DNA of 64,000 bases, from the NCBI RefSeq assembly GCF_003086295.3, contig NC_092052.1:15654346-15718345 (forward strand), written 5' to 3'. How positions within the stretch are numbered: the stretch's first letter is position 1; each line of letters begins with the position of its first letter. Positions 43,507 through 57,002 of this stretch are shown here, piece by piece. The notes below the pieces were generated by a model, which was given only the letters and a program-made list of their open reading frames with translations, was not told the origin of the DNA and searched no databases. The position numbers and the translations under genes are program-made. This DNA comes from Arachis hypogaea. Taxonomy: Eukaryota; Streptophyta; Magnoliopsida; Fabales; Fabaceae.

Positions 43507-44768
43507 ACGACGGCAAAGGAAGCCAGAAGCTCCGACGGTTCTCCCGAAAGTCACAGAGCCTTCCCCGGCGGTCAGAATCACAGCGGTAGTTCTGGCGGCG
43601 GTAACTCGCGATAAAGTCCAAATGACACAGGCTCCAGTAGCGGTTCCCAGCGGCAGCAGCGGTGGGTCAACGACGGTCCTTGGGCGGTGACGCGTGCGAC
43701 GAAACGCACGGCCTCCCTCTCCCCGCCGCTCTCTCCATCTTCATGTGAACTTTTCCCCTCTCGGGATCCAGCTGCTGCAACGTTCCTCTCTCCCAACTCA
43801 GCGATGACAGTGGTGCGGTGGTGCGACGGCTGGACGACGATCTGAGGCAGGGAGGCTCGGCCGCACGAACATAACCTTCCCTTCGCCGATCTCCCTCTCT
43901 CACAGTCGCACAGTCTCTCTCCTCTGTGTTCTCTCCTCCGCGACGGCAAGGGCGGCGAGGCGCGGCGGGTTGGACAGTGGCGCGGCGGCACGGCTACAGA
44001 ACAGGAACCCCCCTTCCGCCGATCTCCCTTTCCTATTCGAGCTTCTCTCTTTAGCCATCCGTGGATGACAAGGACTCGGACTCTGCGGATGAGGAGGACG
44101 ACGGCGCAAGCATCACGGCGGCGGTGAGGCATGAGACATGGTGGCAAGGCGTGACATAGTGGCGGCGAGCTGAACAGCGGTAAAGCCCCCCTCCCCTCCT
44201 TCTCTCCCTCAGATCACTCTTTCTTTCTTTCTTTGTTTCCTTCTTTCTTTCTCGAGGAACAGCGTGTGTGTGTTTAGCATAGGGCCTGCGCAGCTGCTGC
44301 TGAGTCTTGGGGGAGAGGGTAGCTGGATTAGGGTTTCGGTGGCTGAGTGTTGCTTTTGGTGAGGTGTGTGTAAATTAGGGTTAGGGGCAACTTGGTAATT
44401 TTAAATGAAATTGGGGATAATGTAGTAATTGGAACTCAAATTAAATCTAACACTAATTATATATAGAAAATACTATTTGCTCATCAATTTCACAAATTAT
44501 TTTCAATAAAATGTTTGAATCCAAAAATTAGGAATAATATAATTAACTTCTTTATTTTTCCAAAACAGCAGTACTAATATTTAAAATATTAATTATTTAA
44601 TCCAAAAATTGTGAAATTGGATAATAATCATAACTTATCTCAAATTCAATAAATCAAAACATGCCTTAATTATCTTTAATAAAATAATCTCTGAAATTAA
44701 TGCTGTAAATAGCTATATGATTTGAGACTTGATTATAATAAGACTTTTCAAAAGTTCTGGGTCTTACA
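43507..44768 (-). repeat. Element F left LTR, U3-side part only
   Basis: Closely matches 51046-52311. Contains a GC-rich part (43507-44160) and an AT-rich part. A 189-codon minus frame (44147-43578) is open here and in the other copy, but it is Arg/Pro/Ser-rich and looks like chance reading of GC-rich LTR. Confidence 0.88.
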
Positions 44769-47700
44769 TTCTACCCACCTTATAAAAATTTTCGCCCTCG
44801 AAAATTGATACAAAATGAAAGAAATTTCATAATAGTTCACCCTTGAACACATTTAAGGAAGAGGCAAAAATATCTCAAAATATAAACGTATATACAATTT
44901 TCAAATACTTGGATGGTCGTATGCATAAAGATACAAAGGCAGGAGTGTGATTGTAAAGCAAACGTTACAAGATAGGCTCAATGCACAAGGTCATATCATC
45001 TCAAAGCTTTACAAAAACTTGAGGTGCCAAAATAGGGTGCAAATCAAGATAGACGTTCACAAAGCAAAGATGACATGGTTCAAACATGTGATAGTAAAGC
45101 AAGGCATCGAAGGCTATAAAACATGATGGGGTTAAAACGACGTGCTCAACATCCGCACACTAATCTCACATCAACCTCAAAGCTTCAGCTTTCCAACTCC
45201 ATCAAGCACTTTACAATCCCCATATCCAATCATAAGCCTAACGATCGCAAACCCGTTCGCAAGGAACAAAACACCCACAACTTATAACGTCGCACACCTA
45301 CCGCTTCAACTTCCATATACGCATATCACGTCTTAAAGAACTAACGCATCGCACTACTACATCTACAAGTCGCACGTGATATCAAAACAATTCTCAAGTC
45401 TACTCAGAAGAATACGAGATCTTAGAAAAGAGAGACAAATGTCAAGGACAATACTCATAGATTTGAAAGAATATATCCAATTCCAAAAAAACAAGGATGT
45501 TCAAACAATGAAGTTTGCTAGAAATAAATCAATTGACAACTTCAAAGATAACCCTTGGATCAAAGAAGTTCAATAGGATCAATAGGAAGAAAACTAGCAC
45601 ATCAGTTTGAAACAAACTCAAGCTGAGTCGAAGAAGTATGAGGTTTACAAAAAGAATATCTCAAATCCAAGACAAAGCTCACAGAACTCGAGCACGATTA
45701 CAAATACTTTCGAATACATTGTTCATGAAAGAGTCAAAAACTTGCGGAAAAAACCACTTTGCAGTCTAGAAGAGAAGTTGAACAACAACATCCTTCAAGA
45801 GAGTAGCAAAAGCATAAATATGGCTTTGCTCTAAATCAATTTCACGTGGAAGTAGATTATGTAGAGTTTTAAAAACAAAATGCACACAAGTTTGGCTAAG
45901 AGCTAAAATATTTCCTCAAATATTTTAGAAAGATAGTTAGGTGCATAACTTAACCAAAAGTAATTCATAAAACTCGGAAGAAATCAAATGCTTGTTCAAA
46001 AATTTCCAAAGTCCATATTCAAACAAGCGTGTATAACATTCATAGCAAGGACGAAGGAGAGAATTAATCTCTTTCTAGAAAGAAATTCTGAGATAAAAAT
46101 TTGCTTACAATTTGGTAAAGGAAATAAGTGGTGCGTTACAAACGAACCGGTTTCCACTAAACAAGGAAACTTTCCAAAACCTCATTTAAAATAGCCCATG
46201 TCAACTTTAAAACAATTTTGTCAAAAATTGAACAATGGTTTCAATTATAACCAAGCAACAGAAAATAATTTCCGTTTAAAACTTCTTACAAGAGAATTCA
46301 AAACTTCTTTAAAAAGTTCAAAACAAGACTCCAAAAGTGTTCTTAAAATCACCATCTCAGAAGAACATTCAAGAAGTTTAAGATGTACTAAAAAGGAGTC
46401 AAGCCATACAAGAAAAGATCTTAAATCAAGGTAGTTCAAACAAGGTCCACTAGCCATGAAATATCAAACAAGTTTTAAATTGATCCAAAAGAATACAAAA
46501 GTGGTAGAAAAAGATAACTCAATCATTAGTAATTTCTCAAGGATAATCTTTGACTAAAAACTCTTGTAGAGATAATGAGTGAATAAGCGATGCACTAATT
46601 TTGAAACGAATCAAACTAACTCACATAAGGATGAGATTCACAAGAGAGGACGAACCAAGATCAGTGGTAATGTTCACAAGACGTAAAAGATTAGTTAAAA
46701 ATAGAATCACGTATGACATTCATAGAGGTGAAAAAGCTTAAGAAGGAACGAGTCCGTTCATAAGAAGAAAGCTATGAGTCCAACATTTTCAAAAGAACAA
46801 CAATGGCATAAACCATGTAGTATGCTAAATTAAACTCAAATCAAAATGAATTAAGTAAAGTTTATCAAACGAAACTCAACCGGGATAAAAGCGAGAAATC
46901 CCCTTTTTTTTTCCAGAATTTTGAAAATTACCTAAATACATGATCAAATAAAGATATGCATTGTAGCTATAGTGAAATTACTAGAAAGCCAATTGTAATT
47001 TAAGGTAAATGCAGTTCCATAAACCAATAAAAATACAGGCGAGGTATTAAAAATAGATAGTTGTTAAACTGTATAAATAATCTCAAAGTCTCATATATAG
47101 AAAAGTATATATCTAATCAACAGCAATTTATAAAATCTCAAAATTGGCTGTGATCACTGTCAGATAAGAGAAAAACTAAATCAACAATTTCCCTAAGAAT
47201 GAACTCGGAACCCGGAGTTAAAATGCACAATGCAGTAGGACAAGTTCAAAGTCATATCAAAGGATACATGAATCAAGAAGAACTCAAACAGAGAAAGATA
47301 GATACAACAAGGAGTTCAACCAAGCATATGCACTTAAGATCAAACAAGAATGCATATGAATAGAGGAATAGAGTTGAAAAGTCAAACTATTTTTCAAAGG
47401 ATTAGCAAACAAGAACTTCAAGTTAGGACATGAAAGAACAGGTCGCCTCGAACAAAATCCAAAACACACAACTGAATAGCCTCGAGAAATAGTTTCCAAC
47501 GTTCCCAAACCCCACGATTCGCTTTGCTCAAAACTTATATATCGCCTATGATAACCCATTAGTGCTTTCATATACATAATTCTCTAGTATTAAGCCGGCC
47601 AAACTTAATACCAAGAATTATGCAATGCAAGACTAACGGTGTTAATCAATAGATCGTCATGTGCATAAAGCTCTAATTCTCGTCATTTGACAAGACCTAT

Positions 47701-47787
47701 TACATGACAAAACACTCAGAGTATGCAACTGAAGCATAGTCAGTCCATTCCTCAGGCTCTACAGGAAGGACTACTCTGATACCATAA
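44769..47787 (-). other. Internal region of F without recognisable genes
   Basis: Three kilobases, A-rich on the plus strand, with only short frames of no recognisable similarity. This is the expected picture for a LARD-type non-autonomous element. Confidence 0.75.
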
Positions 47788-47990
47788 TGTAACACCCTAA
47801 CTACCAAAGCTCACGCTTCCGGCTGCGCAACTCTGATAGCTCGGACATTACGACGACATTTATACTATTTAATACTAAAGTATGAGCCTGTTTAAAACTT
47901 TAAACCGCAATACTGCTCCCAAAAATTGCTTTCGTGTGATAACGTACATCCATAGATACCATACAACTTACCAAAAACTCATAAAAAGTA

Positions 47991-48076
<86 letters not shown>

Positions 48077-51000
48077 ATATTACAAACATAATCCAATACA
48101 ATTACTATCCTTCTTACAGATTATATCGAGATAAGGCGAGGGTACAATAAACCATAACTAAAACAATACAGAGAATCACAACAACAATTAAATAAGCTCT
48201 TCGTAACTTCTGCACCCATATCCTGAAAGGGGGAAAATGTAGGGGGGGTGAGAACATCATCCTCGAAAGGGTTCTCAGTAGAGGGTTTTTGGGAATTACT
48301 GTAATAGGATACGTAAAGATAAACCGTACCAGTGATTAATAACCGTCTTATGCCTCTTTTCAAAAACAACAGTTTACAATAAAAGTAAAGTCGGAAATCT
48401 TTTCTAAAAGAGGAACCGTTCAATTCTCAAAAACTCAAAAGCCTTTCAAAATGGTTTATTTATGTTGAACCAAAATAGCCTTTTGTATTTTTCCAAAACA
48501 GAAACACAAAACCAAAACCAACCATCAGTTCATCTCATTCCAACGATGGCCCTAGGCCCAAACAAATCCAACCAACAACCAATCACCACAATCCAACAGA
48601 GTCCCAGATGCAAACACAGATAGGAAGAAGCAAGCACAAACAAACAGTTATTACAAGTAGAACAGTTAGCAATTAATCACATAGGCAAACCAAGTATAAT
48701 ATGCACACCCAAACAATGTCACATAAATGCATATGATGCATGCCTGTCCCTAGTGGCTGATGATATCACCTGTCGGTTATAGAGCCAACCCGACAAGTCC
48801 TGGTAGCTAACCATTGGACTGTCCCTCTGTCGTGTCTCCCCAACTCGAGTTATACTCAATATAAACTTGATCATAATCATGATCCATATCCATCACCCTC
48901 ACTGGTGAATATTTATGGGGGTGAGCTCGTCCAGGAATTTCACAGTGCCCGGCCACCCTGACGACATAGGGAAACTCAAATCTCCGATAGTGAAAGTGCA
49001 AATCACAATTATCAATATCTCAGCATATATGCTTTCATTCTCAGCCATGGATCAACATCCATCTCAGCCATCCGGCTCTCGGTTCAATCCAGAACCAGCC
49101 AATATTCATATCATACACAGCCATTCCGGCTCACAACAAAACAGCACTTCCACATTCAAAATCATCAAATTCATGAAATCGGCATTTAAGCCATAAATAA
49201 TTTTCTCAATTCATTTCACTTTGAAATCAAGTTTCAACTCTTTTCAGCCTTGGCTTTAAAGATCTCATTTCTCAAATTATCTCAGGCTCATAAGCCACTT
49301 TTTACTCAAGGAAAATTCCCTTTTTAAAACAAGCCACTCTCGGCTTCCTCTTTCCAAAACTTCCAAAACCATGGAAGGTTAAAGATTCATTTTGAAACAT
49401 TCAAAATCACCCATCCAACAATGGGATTGCATAACAAAGTTTCTCGGCAGAGTCCCAAGTCTTTAGGGGAGAATAGCACAACTCATTTCGCCAAATTCAT
49501 TTAAAATCATTAAAAATCTTGGCTTCCTAATTTGAGTAGTAAAATAGGATCTAAGCCAATCCGAGTCATGTAATCAATTACTCTTTTCAAAACCATTTCC
49601 TTTACTTCAACAAAACCGGCTTCAATTCCATAATTAAATCTGAAGCATTTCAAACTGCTAAGAGAATCATTTTTATTGTGTTAAACTAGAGTCCAAAGGG
49701 TACTCTGAATCTTATTCAAAACGTCAAAATAATGAGGTTCATCAATCGAAATCCAATTCCTTTTAAAATCACGAAAACTCTTCTAATGGATACTCTTTAT
49801 GTTTAATAGAGAAAAACATAAACCCGTTTTACCTTTTAAAACAGCCTCAAGGCAAAATTCTCTTTCGAATAACTTGTACCCAAAGACATACTATTCTTCT
49901 TGGAAAAATAAGAAGAAATCATGATTCTCTTTTCAATAATTCTTTCAAAGCGTACCTTCATCGCTTTCATAATTGTTCTAAGTAAAGATAATAAAAGAAG
50001 CCCTAAATTCACAATCCTCCAAGTAAATAGGAAAGGCATTAAACTCAAAATTTCCCAAGTAACATTTCAAATAAAGCCTCGGATTTTATAGAAATTTCGA
50101 CAGCATCTCCCCTAAAACTTGGACTTTGCCACCCGATTCGGGTCCCAACTAAACCGTTCCTCAATCCTTTTCAACAGTCCAGAACCCAAAAATCAATTCA
50201 AAATCACACTAAATCCAACAGTCGTCTCAGTGGCATATCTCAAGGAAACCATTTCAAAATCAAATCAATATCAACCGATTTAACTCATTTCCAAAGCTTT
50301 AAGGAAACGGCTCAATAACAAATCATTTGTCCAAAATCAAGTCAATTAAAGTAAACCAGGCTGAATTCAAAAGTGCGTTCGACTTTTCACATTATCAAAA
50401 TAATTAACTCAATTCAAATCAATCCTCAACGGATCAAACTCAGATTTCAAATCTTTAAAGAATCAACTTCAAACCATTATATTTCACAAGCCGCACAACA
50501 ATCCAGCCAAACAAACATCCATAACCATTCGAGACAATTAAATAGCACACAAGGCAGATACAATCACTAAATACCAATTGTCTCACATCAGTATCCATAT
50601 GTAATAATTCCAATACATAAAACATAGTTTTTGGAAAGCGCCCCTACCTCAAAACGCAATTCCATAACCCAAACACCTCACAGAGTCCTTTCCGTCTCAA
50701 CCCGAACTGACGGCAACCAAAGCCTCAGCTCCAAGCCACTTTCGCAACAGTCTCAACAACTCTAATCGTAACATACAACAACCAAAACTCAATTTTATAG
50801 CAATTAACGCCACAAACCTCAGCGTATGATAACAGAACGGTAACTAAAGGGCTTTCAAATCGAAACGCTTACCGAACCGAAGAAGAAACGGCTGAACCGA
50901 AGCAACGGCGGTCTCCGAACCGGTTCGGCGGCAGCCCGGCAGCCACCTCAAGCGGCAGCGATGACCTGAACCATATGCAGTGACAGTGAGGTTTCCAGAA

Positions 51001-52311
51001 ACTCAACGGAAAGGAGAACCAACTTAAGACCCTTACCGATAGAATTTTCCGACGACGGCAAAGACAGCCAGAAGCTCCGACGGTGCTCCCGGAAGTCACA
51101 GAGCCGTCCCCAGCGGTTAGAATCATAGCGGTGGTTCTGGCGGCGGTAACTCGCGATAAATTCCAAATGACACAGGCTCCAGTAGCGGTTCCCGACGGCA
51201 GCAGCGGAGGGTCAACGACGGTCCTTGGGCGGTGACGCGCGCGATGGAACGCATGGCCTCCCTCTCCCCGCCGCTCTCTCTCTCTTCATGTGAACTTTTC
51301 CCCTCTCGGGATCCAGCTGCTGCAACGTTCCTCTCTCCCAACTCAGCGATGACAGTGGCGCGGTGGTGCGACGGCTGGACGACGATCTGAGGTAGGGAGG
51401 CTCGGCCGCACGAACAGAACCTTCCCTTCGCCGATCTCCCTCTCTCACAATCGCGCAGTCTCTCTCCTCTGTGTTCTCTCCTCCGCGACGGCAAGGGCAG
51501 CGAGGCGCGGCGGGTTGGACAGTGGTGCGGCAGCACGACTACAGAACAGGAACCCCCCTTCCGCCGATCTCCTTTTCCTATTCGAGCTTCTCGCTTCAGC
51601 CCTCCGTGGATGACGAGGACTCGGACTCCGCGGATGAGGAGGATGACGGCGCAAGCATCACAGCGGCGGTGAGGCATGAGATACGCCGGCAAGGCGTGAC
51701 ATAGTGGTGGCGAGCTGAACAGCGGTAAAGCCCCCTCCCCTCTTTCTCTCCCTCAGATCACTCTTTCTTTCTTTCTTTGTTTCCTTCTTTCTTTCTTGAG
51801 GAACAGCGTGTGTGTGTTTAGCATAGGGCCTACACAGCTGCTGTTGAGTCTTGGGGGAGAGGGTAGCTGGATTAGGGTTTCGGTGGCTGAGTGTTGCTTT
51901 TGGTGAGGTGTGTGTAAATTAGGGTTAGGGGCAACTTGGTAATTTCAAATGAAATTGGGGATAATGTAGTAATTGAAACTCAAATTAAATCCAACACTAA
52001 TTATATATAGAAAATACTATTTGCTCATCAATTTCACAAATTATTTTCAATAAAATGTTTGAATCCAAAAATTAGGAATAATATAATTAACTTCTTTATT
52101 TTTCCAAAACAGCAGTACTAATATTTAAAATATTAATTATTTAATCCAAAAATTGTGAAATTGGATAATAATCATAACTTATCTCAAATTCAATAAATCA
52201 AAAATGCCTTAATTATCTTTAATAAAATAATCTCTGAAATTAATGCTGTAAATAGCTATATGATTTGAGACTTGATCATAATAAGACTTTTCAAAAGTTC
52301 TGGGTCTTACA
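47788..52311 (-). repeat. Element F right (5') LTR, 4524 bp
   Basis: Ends are TGTAACACCC (47788, plus) and GGTCTTACA (52311). Holds an (AC)n run and a GC-rich block at 50880-51720. The full length compares with only about 1.26 kb of F-type sequence on the left. Confidence 0.85.
47994..48076. repeat. (AC)n followed by (TA)n microsatellite
   Basis: About 35 CA units then about 6 TA units, in F's right LTR. Confidence 0.95.
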
Positions 52312-53429
52312 GATAGTACGAAGGTACTATGTGCATCCACACCGAGACTGATCGTTGTTGTCAACTCCTTGACCAACGGATTTAACTGAGAAATTTCTTG
52401 CAACTCCTTGCACCAGCAATTCTTCACTAAGAATTGGAATATTTGTGTATGTGGAGGTAAAAGAAAAAACTTGCGTGTTCTTTCTTTTATCATATACACA
52501 TATATATAGTATAAGATTGGTGACTGATTTGTGAATCAAATTACAACTTAATTTGAAACAGAATCAGTTAGGATCTTATTCATATTTAAAACTCATCATA
52601 GAATAAATAATTAATTATATAATATTCCAATTATCATATTATTTTATTCATGGTGCTAGCAAAGAAAATAATAATATTCCATTTGAATTAATATAATTAT
52701 TTATTTGATCTAATCAAAATAATAATTAAATGATTATTTACCAAGGATTAGAACACTCGTTAGTGTGTGACCCCATAGGTTCAATACTAAGCGGGGTAGT
52801 AAATTAGTCATACTAAATTTACTAATCAAGGTTGGTGTCTAGCAATGCTCCTTGATGACCCGATAGTATGAAGTAATAATATTTTTACTAAGAACCCAAG
52901 ATGAACAAAAAATACAACTCCTTCCATCTTTTCAGCTCTTGGCTAACTTTTAGAGTACGGTTTGATTGTCAAACTCTAACTTGTTACCATTATTATAATG
53001 AATTATGAATGACTTAAGAAAGTCATTTCTTAATTCATTCAAACCCCTTGGCCAAGGCATTGTTTATTTCATTCATTATAATCGTAGAGCTCAAACTCAT
53101 TACCATAGTTGATGGATTCCATTTTGACTAACCATTAATTCTACAAGTATTTAAATCATACCCAATATCCATTCAATTAACACCGTAGGGTGTTAGGTGT
53201 CCGGAATCAAAGTATAACAAATACATTGTCAATTACTATGATAGTCGCAGGTCAAAGGAAAATTCTAATATTATGTTCATCATAAGAATATCCTATTGAC
53301 AAATATACGGTAACTATAACCATTAGGAATTCTTAGAGTGAGTTAGTTCAATTGTTATATCTCTATATATACCATTTATATATATATAATTTAATAAATG
53401 AGATCTATTAATTTTCGTCCAATGAAGAC

Positions 53430-53432
<3 letters not shown>

Positions 53433-53471
<39 letters not shown>
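53433..53471. repeat. (TA)n microsatellite
   Basis: In E's right LTR. Confidence 0.95.
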
Positions 53472-53475
<4 letters not shown>

Positions 53476-53642
53476 CTATCTGAATCACTAATGTCCCATT
53501 TGTAGTGATTCTACAATTAAGAACAATTTAAATTAAAAGTACTCAAAAAATGTATATCTCATTATTACGATCTCTATCGTAATTATTTGTTTCTAATTTT
53601 AATTAAGGACACTATCATAAATTATAAAAGTTTATTCTTATA

Positions 53643-53747
<105 letters not shown>

Positions 53748-54603
53748 TCATGATACTATTTTGTTGGACATACACACTTATCTCCAACAAAAACAATATT
53801 ACTTTGAATTAATACTCGAAGAACAGCAGAGCTCCACATCTTAATCTATGGTGTGTATAAACTCCACCGTTGAAAATACATAAGTGATGAAGGTCCAGGC
53901 ATGGCCGAATGGCCAGCCCCCCATAAAAGTCTAAGATAGCATAAAACTTATCAAAGATCGGTCAAAAGACATGAAATAAATCACTAAAAGTAGTTTTTAT
54001 ACTAAACTAGTAGCTAGGGTTACAGAAAATAAGTAAATGATGCAGAAATCCACTTTCGGGGCCCACTTGGTGTGTGCTTGGGCTGAGCATTGAAGCTTTC
54101 ATGTGTAGAGACTTCTTTTGGAGTTAAACGCCAGGTTGTAGCCTGTTTCTGGCGTTTAACTCTGATTTGCAACCTGTTTCTGGCGTTTAACTTCAGAATA
54201 GGGCAGGAAGTTGGCGTTTGAATGCCAGTTTGCATCGTCAAAACTCAGGCAAAGTATGGACTATTATATATTGCTGGAAAGCCTTGAATGTCTACTTTCC
54301 AACGCAATTGAGAGCGCGCCAATTGGGTTTCTGTAGCTCCAGAAAATCCATTTTGAGTGCAGAGAGGTCAGAATCCAACAGCATCTGCAGTCCTTCTTCA
54401 GCCCCTGAATCAGATTTTTGCTCAAGTCCCTCAATTTCAGCCAGAAAATACCTGAAATCATAGAAAAACACATAAAATCATAGTAAAGTCTAGAAATGTG
54501 ATTTTTATTTAAAAACTAATAAAAATATACTAAAAACTAACTAAATCTTACTAAAAATTACTTAAAAACAATGCCAAAAAGCGTATAAATTATCCGCTCA
54601 TCA

Positions 54604-54622
54604 GCATCCAATCCTTGTCCAT
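54604..54622 (-). pseudogene. First codons of the CACTA transposase
   Basis: The minus strand reads ATG GAC AAG GAT TGG ATG C. This gives MDKDWM, the usual start of a transposase-associated domain, and runs straight into 4264 when element A and one GCATC copy are removed. It proves that A and the CACTA gene form one interrupted locus. Confidence 0.9.
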
Positions 54623-55026
54623 TGAATATATGACAAGCTTAACATACCTAAAAAAAATTATTAAAAATAAGCACCAGAAATCAGAAGCCTCAATAGGGAA
54701 AAGAAAGTTAAAACACAAGTGTAGCTATAATAAAATCCAAAGAATGCATGTCACATAGTCCATACCAAACATATAAATTGCAAATAAGTAAAAATACTTG
54801 CCTTACTGAGGGAACAAATGTGATCATGAATATGTTAAAACTTCTTTAAGTTTAACAAAGAATAAGTTTCAATAATAAAAAATACTTGCCTCAACTGGTT
54901 GACTTTGTTTTTTTGATAGCAATATGGAAGCCATTGATAAAATTGTTTGACCTACATTAAGTAATTATGCAAATAAGTAATAACACTAATGCAAACTAAT
55001 ATATTATAGAAATTCAAACTCTATAC

Positions 55027-55106
<80 letters not shown>

Positions 55107-56016
55107 CCAAACTCTCAAAGTAAAGCTAGATACTCCTATTTGATATGAACCTGTGGTTTAGGAAAAAGAACAAACACATGGTATGCAAAAATTAGAAAGA
55201 AAAAAAATGAAAGATTAGAAGTCAAATTAGATAAAACATAAAATAAATAGAACTCTGAAACAGAACAAACAATAGCATTGCATCACCAAGTCACAGTTAT
55301 CTTTCTCTCATTTTTTTATTATGAATAAAAAAAATAGAAAAATCAAATGAGAAAGAGCAAAAACTTTACTAAAATTACAAATCAATTTACACAAATCAGA
55401 TATGAGGAAAAAATTCAAGAGTAATTAGATATGACGAACAAATAAAAAGTACGAATTATAGAATAGCTCAATAAGAAGCCATATCAGAAAATATAAATTA
55501 GGGAATAGATCTGAGAATCTGAACTTACCTTAATACGTATTAGTAATAAGAAGCTTGAATAAAAAAATTTTGAAATCTAAAGCATCAAAACAAAAATTAA
55601 ATCAGATTTATGAAAAAATAAAAAATTTTGAGAGAGGAAAAAGAAATACCTAACAAGACCAAGTTGATTTTGGAGCTGCAAACTGAAATGAGATCTTGAA
55701 ACTGAAGAGATGAAGAATGAGTAGTGGAATCCAAAACTGAGAGCTGGAGTCAAAGAAAGAAGAGGAGCAGGTGATCCCAAATTTGACGGAAGGGAAAAAG
55801 AGGAGCAGGGTCCTCGACCAAAGAAGAAGAGGAATAGTGGTAAGCTAAAAATAAAGACCGTAAAAAATGAACGACAATTCTTTACGGTCAAATTATTTAT
55901 CAAAACAAATATGATAATTTGACATTTATAATATTTATTAAATATATATATTAATTTTTACATTTAATTATGATTGTTAAAAAAAGGTGTTAAAATAGCT
56001 CTCTTTTCTTGTAGTA
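54623..56016 (-). other. 5' region of the CACTA element
   Basis: AT-rich upstream region with a possible 5' UTR intron acceptor (TTTTTTTAG) near 54645 and a (TA)n run at 55031-55102. Near the terminus an inverted repeat GACCGTAAA...TTTACGGTC (55856-55890) is probably a subterminal motif. The terminus is TACTACAAGAAAAGAG (minus strand) at about 56016. No gene is supported. Confidence 0.7.
55031..55102. repeat. (TA)n microsatellite
   Basis: About 36 units in the CACTA 5' region. Confidence 0.95.
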
Positions 56017-57002
56017 TGTTAATTGACATAGCATAGGAAACTATGATAGAAATTTGTCTCCTTTAAAATCTGAATGGTATTCTATGATCAGATGGAGTTA
56101 GCGTCATACGTGAAATAAAGACTTTCTACTCCATGTCATTTTCTATTAGGCTTCTTGCTTCAATGATGTGGTTCCCTAATTTAGGCACCACTAATCTATC
56201 TAGTACCATTACATAGATCTGCAAAGTGGTCTATATTCTTTAACAACATAATTGGGGTCCCTACTTTTAGTGTTAACTCATGGTTAGGAATTCTGAAGCA
56301 TCTGATGATGTTAAAAAATTTTGGTGTATGTACTGATGCCAATACATCATTGTTCGCCTTATTTTGACATGTTGTGTCAGAACTATAATAAATTTTGGCT
56401 TCTCTGGAATTTGGGCTCATCATGAAATGATTTATTTCATCCACCATTTGGAGTGTAGGTGTGAGAATGGCTTTGTCCTTAATGTGTACTATATTATTGG
56501 AACACCCAAACAATTCAGGTATGTTGCTTTGCAAATTTCAAGTATAGGGTCATCCCACTTTTCAATAAGAATATCATCGGGAGTTTGAATCTTGTCTATC
56601 CCCTCAATCAATATTCCACATTTACCATCTCCTATTGCAAGAATTCATTCGGCAAACAATCTAAGATCATTGTTGCTCTCATCATCATCCTCAGCTCTGA
56701 TTCTCACGTTCTTTGATAGTGTCAAAAGCCTGCAACTGTCTCACAGATAAGATGAGTTTATTATTACATTTACAATATCTTGTTTGCTGCCTTTAGGTAT
56801 AACTGGTAATATTTATCAAAATCACCCCCAAATACATACAATAGTTTTTCCTCCGAATGTATAGGTGATAGGCGATGTGTAGATTGTTGTCGGTAAGGAA
56901 TTTCACAAAGTATTTACGTTGTAAGCATAGCTCCAAACCAACAAACAACTCTCGCATCAAATTAAAATATATATGTGGTTTGTCACAATTAACAATCTCC
57001 AA
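56017..57002 (-). pseudogene. Helitron helicase (PIF1-like) C-terminal remnant
   Basis: Minus strand segments in several frames read FGGKTI, VFGGDFDKYYQLY, IPKGSKQDIVNVIINSSYL, AILTPTLQMVDEINHFMMSP, FRIPNHELTLKVGTPIMLLK and NIDHFADLCNGTR, and finally FISRMTLTPSDHRIPFRF and VSYAMSIN. These match the order of motifs in plant Helitron helicases, where IN(K)SQGQ comes next. The CACTA end sits exactly there. Breaks: TGA for Trp after SSYL (near 56741), TGA for Trp before ILAIGDGK, and a frameshift near 56200. Confidence 0.88.

Larger units (their letters stand above)
43034..52311 (-). mobile_element. Element F: large non-coding LTR element, chimeric with a TRIM
   Basis: One GATAG duplication (43029-43033, 52312-52316) flanks the whole unit. 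The right LTR (47788-52311, 4524 bp) starts TGTAAGACCC and ends GTGTTACA on the minus strand, with a tRNA-Met-like PBS (47772-47784). The left LTR matches it only from about 43507 to 44768; from 43034 to 43495 there is a complete TRIM instead. The internal 44769-47787 has a purine-rich AAGGTGGGTAGA next to the left LTR but no gag or pol. The LTR style is that of Del/Tekay-like gypsy elements (inference). Confidence 0.85.

Noticed and set aside
43578..44147. 189-codon frame in F's left LTR (also 51123-51692) as a gene
   Set aside because: It lies in GC-rich LTR sequence with overlapping frames, has an Arg/Pro/Ser-rich composition, and is shared only because the two LTRs are near copies.
45142..46434. 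Several short frames in F's internal region
   Set aside because: Lys/Asn/Ser-rich, short and without any recognised motif; chance frames in A-rich DNA.
55577..55903. 108-codon Phe/Ser-rich minus frame
   Set aside because: Low-complexity reading of the CACTA subterminal region; no domain.
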